A DNA stretch of 6,239 bases from Clostridia bacterium (GCA_017620115.1 JAFZRB010000088.1:1-6239), one strand, 5' to 3'; positions 1 through 6,201 are shown, numbered from the stretch's first letter. Notes: a model not told the origin generated them from the sequence alone. Translations and numbers: made by a program.

Positions 1-1652
1 CAGCCGATACACATCAGCGAGACGAACGAGAAGCCGACATAGGTGGAAATCGTCATCTCGTTGCCCTTCATGCGGTTGAGCAGCTTGGAATAGGCCCAGC
101 CCAGCGGCAGCGAGATGAGCGCGCCGCTCAGGCAGGCGAATATCAGCGCCGGGAATCCCGTCATGTTGAACTGCAGCGAGAACACGATGCCCAGCAGGCC
201 GGAAATGCAGCCGATGGTCATGCCCATGTTCAGGCCGATGCCGCACTGTATGCCCGGCATCATGGCCAGCACCAGAACGCCGTACATCGTCATGCGTTCC
301 AGCACATTGCCCAGCATCATCGGAACGCTGATGTTGTACAGTTCCGCCAGCAGGCACAGATAGATGAAGAACAGCGCGATGATCGTGCGCGGCACGCCGA
401 AACGCCTGGTCAGCGGATCCCATGCGTACAGCACCAGTCCCAGCAGCAGCAGCGCGATGCTGGCGAGCAGCAGCGTCTCCGCGACGGAGGCCAGCTTCAT
501 CGTCAGGGCCGCCGTGCCCTGCAGCACAGACGCGGCGTTATGCTTCACATAAGCGTCGTAGCAGGCCGTAAAATCGAGGCTGCCCGGCCAAACCACCGCT
601 TCCACATTCGATCTCAGCGTGCCCTGCAGCTTGTCCGAAAGACCAGCCAGATCGGGGATGATCTCCACCAGCCGCTCTTTCAGCGCTTCATAGGCGCTGG
701 CGTTGTCCTCCTGCTCCTTCGCCAGCGCTTCGCTGGGCGCGAAGTAGGCGTAATCCACCTGCGTCTCGCTGAACGTCTCGGCGCCCTGCTCCGCTTCGGT
801 CTCCTCCGGCAGCGCTTCGCCGGCAGCCGCGGCCGCCGCAAACGCTTTGGCCGATTCGAGCAGCGCCGGCTTGAACGCTTCTTCAGCGCCAAGCTCCGGA
901 AGCTCTTCTGCGAGCGCCGTCCAGAGCGCGTCGTCCTCCAGGCCGGCGTAGGCCGACCAGTCGGCGATGCCGCCCCTCATCTGGGAAATCATCTGCTTTT
1001 CGAGCGCGGCTGTCTCTTTCTCGCGCTCGGCTTCGGCCATGTCCCGCGCCATGCTTACAAAAGCGCTTCCAAGGTGCGCGTTCTGAGCGCCGCCCAGCTC
1101 GGGCGCGATCCGGGTAAGCGACGCGAGCAGGGCGGCGTCGCCGTCGGCCTCCCCGACGAGATCCGTCCAGTCGGACACGTTTTCAACGAGCGAAACGTAG
1201 ATGCCAGCGTAGACCGAACGCTCCTTTTCATACAGCGTTCCCGAGGTCTGCAGAACGCCCTCGAAGCGGCTGATCGCGCTTTCCAGCGCCGCCTCGTCGT
1301 TGACGACGGGATTTGCGTACATCCTTTCCGCTTCCGCCCGCGCTTCATCGCGCGCCGCGTCGCAGATGGCGTTGACTTCGTCCAGTCCGCGCTTGCGGAA
1401 ATCCTTGTCGGCGCGCAGTTCCTTCAGCTTATCCGCCCGCGCCTGCTGCGCGATGTTTTCCACGAGTCCTTCAGAGGCCGCGTGCAGCACGGCGCTGGTG
1501 CGCATTTTGTCCAGATTCGTCCTGTTGTCCGCCGTGCCGCGCAGCAAATAGCCGCCGATCGCCCCGATCAGCAGTATCGCGGCGAGGACAAACAACACGA
1601 TGGCCGTCAGCCGGCGGCCGCCGCCCTTCTTCCGTTCCACGCGCTCGCTCAC
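1..1652 (-). CDS. ABC importer permease, BPD_transp_2-like, with large extracytoplasmic insertion (3' end missing)
   Basis: Inner-membrane channel subunit of the importer encoded by this operon. Reading the minus strand from the GTG at 1652 gives 550 open codons to the window edge, so the C-terminus is missing. The start is set by a strong GGAGGTGA site six bases upstream and by a GTGA overlap with the ATPase stop, which suggests translational coupling. Visible order: a basic N-terminus (R4, R7, K8, K9, R13, R14), TM1 at about 15-37, a hydrophilic and probably helical region at about 38-388 with an alanine run and an acidic stretch, then hydrophobic segments at about 391-411, 422-440, 456-492 and 499-520. 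The core has a Gly/Met-rich stretch around 464-490, and KGNEMTISTYVGFS at 529-542 resembles the GxNE-type cytoplasmic loop of sugar/nucleoside permeases. The family assignment is by motif memory. The roughly 350-residue insertion is not something I recognise as a named domain. A second permease may follow to the left. Confidence 0.85.
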   Translation of the reverse strand, partial: MSERVERKKGGGRRLTAIVLFVLAAILLIGAIGGYLLRGTADNRTNLDKMRTSAVLHAASEGLVENIAQQARADKLKELRADKDFRKRGLDEVNAICDAARDEARAEAERMYANPVVNDEAALESAISRFEGVLQTSGTLYEKERSVYAGIYVSLVENVSDWTDLVGEADGDAALLASLTRIAPELGGAQNAHLGSAFVSMARDMAEAEREKETAALEKQMISQMRGGIADWSAYAGLEDDALWTALAEELPELGAEEAFKPALLESAKAFAAAAAAGEALPEETEAEQGAETFSETQVDYAYFAPSEALAKEQEDNASAYEALKERLVEIIPDLAGLSDKLQGTLRSNVEAVVWPGSLDFTACYDAYVKHNAASVLQGTAALTMKLASVAETLLLASIALLLLGLVLYAWDPLTRRFGVPRTIIALFFIYLCLLAELYNISVPMMLGNVLERMTMYGVLVLAMMPGIQCGIGLNMGMTIGCISGLLGIVFSLQFNMTGFPALIFACLSGALISLPLGWAYSKLLNRMKGNEMTISTYVGFSFVSLMCIG

Positions 1653-3241
1653 GCCGTTTCACCTCCCTTTGCTTTGCTGCCGGACATGGCCATGCCAAAG
1701 GCCACGTCGGAGGCGTCCACGTTCAGGATGTCCACGATTTTGCCTTCGGCGACGATGGCGATCCTGTCGCATACCGAACGCAGCTCCTGCAGCTCGGAAG
1801 AAACCATCACGATGGTCACGCCCTCCTCGCGGTTGAGCCGGACCAGCGTTTCGAGCACCAGCTGCTTCGCGCCGATGTCTATGCCGCGCGTCGGCTCCGA
1901 CACGAACAGGAATCGCGGCTTCAGGGCCAGCGCCCGCGCCACGCACACCTTCTGCTGGTTGCCGCCGGACAGCGTGCCAACCAGCTGCGCGGGCGAGGTG
2001 CAGCGGATGTCCAGCTCTTTGATCATCTGCTTCGCGTACTGGCTGATGGCGCGCGTATCCTTTTGACGCAGGAAGCCTTTCATGAAATCGCCGTTGACCT
2101 GCATGGCCGTGAAGGCGATGTTGTCTTCGATGGACTGATCCAGCAGCAGCCCGACGCCGCGCCGATCCTCGCTGACCATCGCCAGGCCGGCTTTCAGCGC
2201 CGCCTTCGAGCTGCCCAGCGCCAGCTTACGGCCGAACAGCGTCACCTCGCCGCTCGCCTCATAAAGGCCCATGACGCCGTTGGGAATGCCGATTTTCCCC
2301 TGGCCGGCCAGGCCGCCGATGCCGAATATCTCGCCCTCCCGCACGTCCAGGTTCACGCCCTTGTCGTACTCGCCGGGCATATTGACCCACAGATCGCGGA
2401 TCGACATGGCGATATCGCCGCCGATCTGGTTCGTGCGCTTCTCAACCTGGATCACGCTCTCGTCGCCGCGCCCGATCATCATGGCCGCCAGCTTCTCCGG
2501 CGTCGTATCGGCTTTGGGCAGCGTCTCCACGAGCATGCCGTCGCGCAGGATCGTGATGCTGTCCGCGGCGTCCATGACCTCTTCCAGGCGGTGCGTGATG
2601 AAAATGATGGCGATGCCGCGCGCGGCGATCTGCTTCATCACGTTCAGCAGCTGCTGCGCCTCGCTCTCGGTCAGCACGGCGGTCGGTTCGTCGAACACCA
2701 GCAGCTTCATGCCGGATTTGTCGATCTCACGGGCGATCTCGATGAACTGCATGTGGCCCACGGGCAGGCCGCTGACCAGCGTGTACTCCTCGATGCTCAT
2801 GCCGACGGCGTCCAAAGCCCTGCGCGCGTCCGAAGACATCGCCGGCCTGTCCAGAAACTCCAGCTCGCGGCCAAACAGGCGGCTCAACGGCCATGGCTTC
2901 GCGATCTCGCGGTTCAGCTTGATGTTGTCCGTCACGCTGAAGCCGGGAATCAGCATGAATTCCTGATGCACCATGCCGATGCCCTTCTCCATGGCGTCCA
3001 TCGGCGAAGCGATGCTGACCGGCTGGCCGTCGAAGACGACTTCGCCCTCAAATCCACCTGTCGAATGAATGACCGGCATGCCGAAGAGCACGTTCATCAG
3101 CGTCGATTTGCCCGCGCCGTTTTCCCCCAGCAGGGCGTGTATTTCCCCCGGGCGCACATGCAGCGTGACGTTCTTTAAAACAGCGTTTGAACCATACTTT
3201 TTGGTAATGCCGTTCATTTCAAGCACGAATTCATTTGCCAA
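1649..3241 (-). CDS. Sugar-type ABC importer ATP-binding protein with two fused nucleotide-binding domains (RbsA/MglA-like)
   Basis: Cytoplasmic ATPase of 530 residues that would power the adjacent permease; the length is normal for RbsA/MglA-type double ATPases (about 500). Domain 1: Walker A GENGAGKST at 39-47, Q-loop Q93, a degenerate signature GLPVGHMQFIEIAR at 158-171, Walker B LLVFDEPTA at 180-188, and H217. Domain 2: a variant Walker A GLAGQGKIG at 310-318, SEDRRGVGL at 357-365, a perfect signature LSGGNQQK at 424-431, and FVSEPTRGID at 446-455, where the usual Walker B aspartate is Ser448. Such asymmetry gives one intact and one degenerate composite ATP site. I chose the TTG at 3241 because AAAGGAG (3250-3256) lies eight bases upstream; the in-frame TTG at 3262 would lie upstream of this site. 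It is the second gene of the operon, 228 bases after the binding protein and overlapping the permease start by 4 bases. The substrate cannot be read from this subunit. Confidence 0.95.
   Translation of the reverse strand: MANEFVLEMNGITKKYGSNAVLKNVTLHVRPGEIHALLGENGAGKSTLMNVLFGMPVIHSTGGFEGEVVFDGQPVSIASPMDAMEKGIGMVHQEFMLIPGFSVTDNIKLNREIAKPWPLSRLFGRELEFLDRPAMSSDARRALDAVGMSIEEYTLVSGLPVGHMQFIEIAREIDKSGMKLLVFDEPTAVLTESEAQQLLNVMKQIAARGIAIIFITHRLEEVMDAADSITILRDGMLVETLPKADTTPEKLAAMMIGRGDESVIQVEKRTNQIGGDIAMSIRDLWVNMPGEYDKGVNLDVREGEIFGIGGLAGQGKIGIPNGVMGLYEASGEVTLFGRKLALGSSKAALKAGLAMVSEDRRGVGLLLDQSIEDNIAFTAMQVNGDFMKGFLRQKDTRAISQYAKQMIKELDIRCTSPAQLVGTLSGGNQQKVCVARALALKPRFLFVSEPTRGIDIGAKQLVLETLVRLNREEGVTIVMVSSELQELRSVCDRIAIVAEGKIVDILNVDASDVAFGMAMSGSKAKGGETA
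1659..1667 (-). promoter_or_regulatory. Ribosome binding site of the permease gene inside the ATPase 3' end
   Basis: GGGAGGTGA lies within the last codons of the ATPase gene, six bases upstream of the permease GTG at 1652. It is one of the strongest such sites in the window and identifies the GTG as a real start. Confidence 0.85.
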
Positions 3242-3249
3242 CGCTTCCA

Positions 3250-3256
3250 CTCCTTT
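3250..3256 (-). promoter_or_regulatory. Ribosome binding site of the ATPase gene; decides its TTG start
   Basis: AAAGGAG on the minus strand sits eight bases before the TTG at 3241. No ATG or GTG gives comparable spacing while keeping the conserved N-terminal ABC strand, so TTG is the likely start codon. Confidence 0.75.
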
Positions 3257-3356
3257 CTCCAAATCGCGGAGTTCGGCCCTTTTTTCAGGAAAACAGAGCC
3301 GAGCAGCGCCTGACGAATATGTGTTTTTTCCGCCGCCCGCCGATCTTCATCCGCAG

Positions 3357-3389
3357 GCGGGGGAAAACCCGCACGCAGCCCCGGGCTGC
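3357..3389 (-). repeat. Two small hairpins in the importer operon spacer
   Basis: Downstream of the terminator-like stem, GCAGCC-CCG-GGCTGC (3375-3389) and GCGGG-n6-CCCGC (3357-3372) are perfect short inverted repeats of 6 and 5 pairs. The stretch from 3263 to about 3400 shows no credible gene. These structures may help protect the downstream or upstream mRNA segment; being short and GC-rich they may also be chance. Confidence 0.4.
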
Positions 3390-3407
3390 CGCCGCGTTTC
3401 GCTCAAC

Positions 3408-3455
3408 GAAAAAGGCTGCCCGGAACTCCCGGCACTGCGGTCGTCCCGGACAGCC
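3408..3455 (-). terminator. Intrinsic terminator-like hairpin between binding protein and ATPase genes
   Basis: Fifteen bases after the binding-protein stop, the minus strand can fold arms at 3444-3455 and 3414-3425 (GGCTGTCCGGGA with TTCCGGGCAGCC) into a 12-pair stem with two G-U pairs and an 18-base loop. It is followed by TTTTT (3409-3413). No separate promoter is obvious before the ATPase gene, so partial termination is likely, reducing expression of the ATPase and permease relative to the binding protein. The hairpin could also stabilise the 3' end of a processed binding-protein mRNA. Confidence 0.75.
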
Positions 3456-3469
3456 AATGTGATTAACGC

Positions 3470-4609
3470 TTAGTCAAGATAGTCCGCGAAGTTGATGGGC
3501 TCGAGCGCGATGAGCAGGTAGTTGTCGTACTCAACGCCGGACGCGTCGACATACGTGCCAAGCTCGATCTCGCTGCCAGCGGCTTCGGCGAAGCACTGGC
3601 TCAGCACGTCCATATCGACCTTGCCGTCGGTCTTGCCCTCGGCATAGGCGCAGGCATAGGAGAAGCCGGCGTTGATCATGGACATGTTGACCGGCAGGCT
3701 CCAGGTGGAGAAGCGGTTGATGGCGTCATGCTCGTTCAGGTAGTTGGCCAGGTTCTTGATCGCGCCGTCAATGTCGCCGTAGGTGGCGGTCAGGCCGAAG
3801 GCCTCCTGGAAGCCGTGATACGGGCTCGGGCAGCAGGGCAGCGCATAGTACGCGTTGGCCTGATTCACGATGGCCTGCTGCAGAGCGACCTGCAGGCCGC
3901 AGTTGGTGCAATAGAAGCACACCTTCTTGCCGGCGTACTCTTCCATGACCTTCGGAATGTCTTCCAGAACGGCCGCCTGAGCGCCCGACATGCCGGCGTC
4001 GCCGGTCGGGTCGGGACAGTCGCGCTCGATGAACTCGATGCCGTAGCTCTCGGCGGTGGCCTTCATGGCGTCGCGCTTCGCGACGATGGTCTCATAAGAG
4101 AGGTGACGCGCGAAGGAATAATGCACCAGCACGTCGCAGTCCCACTGGCTGGCCAGGTCGGCGACCTGGTAGCCGCAGCCGATCTCGTCGTTGGCGAGCA
4201 CGATGTCGGTCACAGCGGAGATGTCCGCCGGATCCTCGGCGGGCACGCCGGCGATCAGCAGGATGTCGTCGCGGCCCATGTCGTTCAGGATCTGGGTGAA
4301 CGCGGCGGTCGCGCCCTGAACAGCTTGCACGAAGATGATGGCCTTGACTTCGGGATCGCTGGCGAAAGCGATCAGCTTGGAAATGGTCGTCTCAACCTCG
4401 GAAGAGAAATTATCCGGATACGTGTCGTGAATGACGATATCGGGATACTGCTCGGCCAGGGACGTGGCGGCGTAATACTCCTCTTCGCCTTGGGACGTGG
4501 TGCCGGTCATAATGGCGATTTTGTAAGCCGGCGTCTCATCGGCCACAGCCGCGGAGAACACGCCGAACACCATCATAACGGCAATCAGCAGCGCAAAGAA
4601 CTTTTTCAT
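3470..4609 (-). CDS. Exported ABC importer substrate-binding protein, DUF3798-like
   Basis: Predicted extracytoplasmic binding protein of 379 residues and first gene of the importer operon. The ATG at 4609 is chosen because it begins a classic signal peptide (MKKFF, a hydrophobic core to about residue 18, AVA-D cleavage near 23/24) and has a GAGGGGG site nine bases upstream. After cleavage, KIAIMTGTTSQGEEEYYAA (30-48), TYPDNF (63-68), ETTISKLIAFASDPEVKAII (73-92), GVPAEDP (121-127) and CCPSPYHG (259-266) fit what I recall of the DUF3798 family, whose fold resembles periplasmic sugar-binding proteins. The ligand is unknown. Two oddities: there is no lipobox cysteine, although binding proteins of Gram-positive bacteria are usually lipoproteins, and the mature protein has ten cysteines, including C231-x2-C234-x2-C237 and C259-C260. 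Its own promoter and a downstream hairpin suggest it is made in excess over the membrane subunits, as is usual for binding proteins. Confidence 0.9.
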   Translation of the reverse strand: MKKFFALLIAVMMVFGVFSAAVADETPAYKIAIMTGTTSQGEEEYYAATSLAEQYPDIVIHDTYPDNFSSEVETTISKLIAFASDPEVKAIIFVQAVQGATAAFTQILNDMGRDDILLIAGVPAEDPADISAVTDIVLANDEIGCGYQVADLASQWDCDVLVHYSFARHLSYETIVAKRDAMKATAESYGIEFIERDCPDPTGDAGMSGAQAAVLEDIPKVMEEYAGKKVCFYCTNCGLQVALQQAIVNQANAYYALPCCPSPYHGFQEAFGLTATYGDIDGAIKNLANYLNEHDAINRFSTWSLPVNMSMINAGFSYACAYAEGKTDGKVDMDVLSQCFAEAAGSEIELGTYVDASGVEYDNYLLIALEPINFADYLD

Positions 4610-4617
4610 GATCTGGA

Positions 4618-4624
4618 TCCCCCT
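4618..4624 (-). promoter_or_regulatory. Ribosome binding site of the binding-protein gene; decides its start
   Basis: The minus strand reads GAGGGGG here, nine bases before the ATG at 4609. A longer reading from the TTG at 4627 would place the start codon on top of this site and add six residues ahead of a well-formed signal peptide, so the ATG is preferred. Confidence 0.8.
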
Positions 4625-4633
4625 CAATGTATT

Positions 4634-4649
4634 TCGTATTAATATACGA
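4634..4649. promoter_or_regulatory. Operator-like inverted repeat in the importer leader
   Basis: TCGTAT (4634-4639), four spacer bases TAAT, then ATACGA (4644-4649) form a perfect 6-base inverted repeat. It lies just downstream of the importer -10 box, covering roughly +2 to +17 of the predicted transcript, a typical position for repressor binding. The TNGTA...TACNA pattern is reminiscent of GntR-family sites, but no regulator is encoded here and the match is only by eye. A small RNA hairpin is the alternative, though a 6-pair stem rich in A-T is weak. Confidence 0.5.
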
Positions 4650-4657
4650 TTGGTTAT

Positions 4658-4686
4658 ATCCTACTATCATATGTTCATTCTGTCAA
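4658..4686 (-). promoter_or_regulatory. Promoter of the importer operon
   Basis: On the minus strand an exact TTGACA (4681-4686) is followed by a 17-base spacer and TAGGAT (4658-4663), a four-of-six match to the -10 consensus. Transcription should start near 4651, leaving a leader of about 40 bases before the ATG at 4609. An A-rich stretch (4718-4727, reading AAAAAA on this strand) lies upstream and could act as a weak UP element. The strict 17-base spacing makes this a good sigma-A-type promoter. Confidence 0.8.
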
Positions 4687-4794
4687 GCCTTAATCGCCTG
4701 CTAGACATCCGTTTTGCATTTTTTAACATTCCTTCCTGCATTTCTTCTTTCGCATCTTCCGGCAGGGCATCCTTCCCGCGGCGGGCGGCCGGAA

Positions 4795-4809
4795 GGCGTG
4801 ACGAACGCC
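4795..4809. repeat. Short inverted repeat in the divergent intergenic region
   Basis: GGCGT (4795-4799), five spacer bases and ACGCC (4805-4809) form a perfect 5-base inverted repeat 15 bases upstream of the kinase -35 box. A wider CCTTCC/GGAAGG pair (4771-4776 and 4791-4796) overlaps it. Either could be a regulator site, but both are short and lie in GC-rich DNA. The rest of 4687-4794 shows nothing I can support. Confidence 0.25.
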
Positions 4810-4824
4810 GCCTCGCGGGCGCCC

Positions 4825-4853
4825 TTGACAGATCCGCCCGTTTCTGATAGAAC
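4825..4853 (+). promoter_or_regulatory. Promoter of the FGGY kinase gene
   Basis: An exact TTGACA (4825-4830) is followed by a 17-base spacer and TAGAAC (4848-4853), a four-of-six -10 match preceded by TGA, which gives an extended -10 (TGn) element. Transcription should start near 4860, about 20 bases before the GTG at 4880. The 8-base palindrome GGGCGCCC (4817-4824) directly abuts the -35 box and might be a factor site, but palindromes of this kind are common in GC-rich DNA. Confidence 0.75.
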
Positions 4854-4863
4854 AATAGCGACG

Positions 4864-4870
4864 AAAGGAA
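4864..4870 (+). promoter_or_regulatory. Ribosome binding site of the kinase gene; decides its start
   Basis: AAAGGAA lies nine bases upstream of the GTG at 4880 but directly against the in-frame GTG at 4871. The spacing favours 4880, which also gives the usual short N-terminus before the first phosphate-binding motif of FGGY kinases. Confidence 0.65.
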
Positions 4871-4879
4871 GTGTTTGGC

Positions 4880-6169
4880 GTGAAGACCATCCTCGGCCTC
4901 GATCTCGGCACCACGACGCTCTCCGCCGTTGTGCTGAACGGCGAAACGCGCGACACGATCGCCAGCGAAACGCTGCCCGGCCCCGGCTTCCTCGAAACGG
5001 CCGACGCCTGGGCGCGCGTTCAGGACGCCGGAGAAATCGCCCGCCGGGCGCTGGCGCTCGCCGCCCGGCTGTGCCGCGAGCACGCTCCCGTCGCCGCCAT
5101 CGGGCTCACCGGCCAGATGCACGGCGTCGTGCCGCTGAACGCCGCGGGACAGGCCGTCGGCCCGCTGTACACCTGGCAGGATGGCCGCGGCGACCTGAAG
5201 GAGAACGGCGTCTCGACCGCCGAAGCGCTCACGCAGGCGCTGTCCATGCCCGTCGCCACCGGCTACGGGCTGGCTACGCACGTCTACAACCGCCGCCACG
5301 GCCTGGACGCCGCTTCGCTGACCACCATCGGCGGCTACGTGGGCATGCGCCTGACCGGCCGGACCGCGCCGCTTTTGCACGCCTCCGACGCGGCCAGCCT
5401 GGGCGGCTATCACGCGGACGCCTATGCCTTCGACGAAAAAGCCCTGGCGCTTTCCGGGGGCGCGCTGCCCGCGTCCACGCCGCGCGCCGAATGGCTGGGC
5501 GAAACGCCCGACGGCGTCCCCGTGGCGGTGTCGCTGGGCGACAATCAGGCCAGCTTCCTGGGCGCGGTGGACGAGCCGGCGCGCACCGCGCTGGTGAACA
5601 TCGGCACGGGCAGCCAGATTTCCGTGTGCGCGGATCGGTTCGCGCAAAGCCCCGCCTTCGACACGCGGCCCTTCACCGAAGGGCGGTATCTGCTGGTCAA
5701 CTCGCCCCTGTGCGGCGGGCGCAGCTACGCGCTGCTGGAACGCTTCCTGCGGCAGTGCGCCTCGCTGGCCGGAACCGCGCCGGACGCGCCGCTCTACGAC
5801 GTTATGAACCGCCTCGCCGGTGAAACGGACGCGGACGGCCTGACCGTTGACACGCGCTTTTCGGGCACGCGCGCCGACCCGGCCCGCCGGGGCGCGATCA
5901 CCGGCCTGGGCGAAAACAACTTCACGCCCGCGCACTTCGTCCGCGCGACGCTTGAGGGCATGGCGCGCGAGCTTTTCGAGGGCTACGAGGCCATGCGGCC
6001 TTTTCTGCCCGCGCAGCCCGCGCTGCTGGCCGCCTCGGGCAACGCCGTGAAGCGCAATCCGGCGCTGCAGGATATACTGCGCGGCATGTTCGGCCTGCCG
6101 CTCGTCCTCTCCCCCTGGCGCGAGGAAGCCGCCCGGGGCGCGGCGCTGTTTGCGCTGAGCCTGCTGTGA
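4880..6169 (+). CDS. FGGY-family carbohydrate kinase, sedoheptulokinase-like
   Basis: Cytoplasmic sugar kinase of 429 residues that should transfer phosphate from ATP to a ketose or similar polyol. Visible motifs: LGLDLGTTT at 5-13 (phosphate 1), GLTGQMHG at 75-82 (as in xylulokinases), YTWQDGRG at 97-104 (the WQD-R pattern I associate with sedoheptulokinases), SDAASLGGY at 169-177, SLGDNQASF at 218-226 with the presumed catalytic base Asp221, NIGTGSQIS at 240-248 (phosphate 2), AASGNAVKRNPAL at 384-396 (adenosine motif) and EEAARGAALFA at 415-425. It is somewhat short for FGGY kinases (usually about 450-500), but all motifs are present. The GTG at 4880 is preferred over the in-frame GTG at 4871 because the AAAGGAA site (4864-4870) lies nine bases before the former and abuts the latter. 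The gene is divergent from the importer operon with its own promoter. The FGGY family is near certain; sedoheptulose as substrate is only likely, and xylulose or another ketose is possible. Confidence 0.93.
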   Translation: MKTILGLDLGTTTLSAVVLNGETRDTIASETLPGPGFLETADAWARVQDAGEIARRALALAARLCREHAPVAAIGLTGQMHGVVPLNAAGQAVGPLYTWQDGRGDLKENGVSTAEALTQALSMPVATGYGLATHVYNRRHGLDAASLTTIGGYVGMRLTGRTAPLLHASDAASLGGYHADAYAFDEKALALSGGALPASTPRAEWLGETPDGVPVAVSLGDNQASFLGAVDEPARTALVNIGTGSQISVCADRFAQSPAFDTRPFTEGRYLLVNSPLCGGRSYALLERFLRQCASLAGTAPDAPLYDVMNRLAGETDADGLTVDTRFSGTRADPARRGAITGLGENNFTPAHFVRATLEGMARELFEGYEAMRPFLPAQPALLAASGNAVKRNPALQDILRGMFGLPLVLSPWREEAARGAALFALSLL

Positions 6170-6201
6170 CCCTCTTTCAGACGATCGATTCCGGATTTCC
6201 C

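Noticed and set aside
540..2066. Plus-strand open frame of 508 codons
   Set aside because: It is antisense to the permease and the end of the ATPase, has low-complexity R/A/Q-rich sequence, no recognisable domain and no good ribosome binding site. Long antisense frames are expected in GC-rich genes.
2063..3178. Plus-strand open frame of 371 codons, rich in His, Arg and Ala
   Set aside because: It lies fully opposite the ATPase, whose motifs are unmistakable on the minus strand.
3069..3473. Plus-strand open frame of 134 codons covering the operon spacer
   Set aside because: Most of it is antisense to the ATPase start, and the remainder runs through the hairpins. No ribosome binding site or domain supports it.
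4607..4627. Upstream TTG start for the binding protein, adding six residues
   Set aside because: The start codon would overlap the GAGGGGG ribosome binding site, and the ATG at 4609 begins a well-formed signal peptide.
3728..4642. Plus-strand open frame of 304 codons
   Set aside because: It is antisense to the binding-protein gene and reads as Gly/Val/His-rich shadow sequence. It would end inside the importer leader.
4690..4730. Possible catabolite-control (cre) site, TGCAAAACG on the minus strand
   Set aside because: Only one half resembles the consensus, the central CG is shifted by one base, and there is no matching second half.
4714..5823. Plus-strand open frame of 369 codons overlapping the kinase in another frame
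   Set aside because: It is Arg/Ala-rich with no family motifs. The kinase frame carries all FGGY motifs over the same DNA.
4667..5935. Minus-strand open frame of 422 codons
   Set aside because: It is antisense to the FGGY kinase, whose complete motif set is on the plus strand, and would run through the divergent promoter region.
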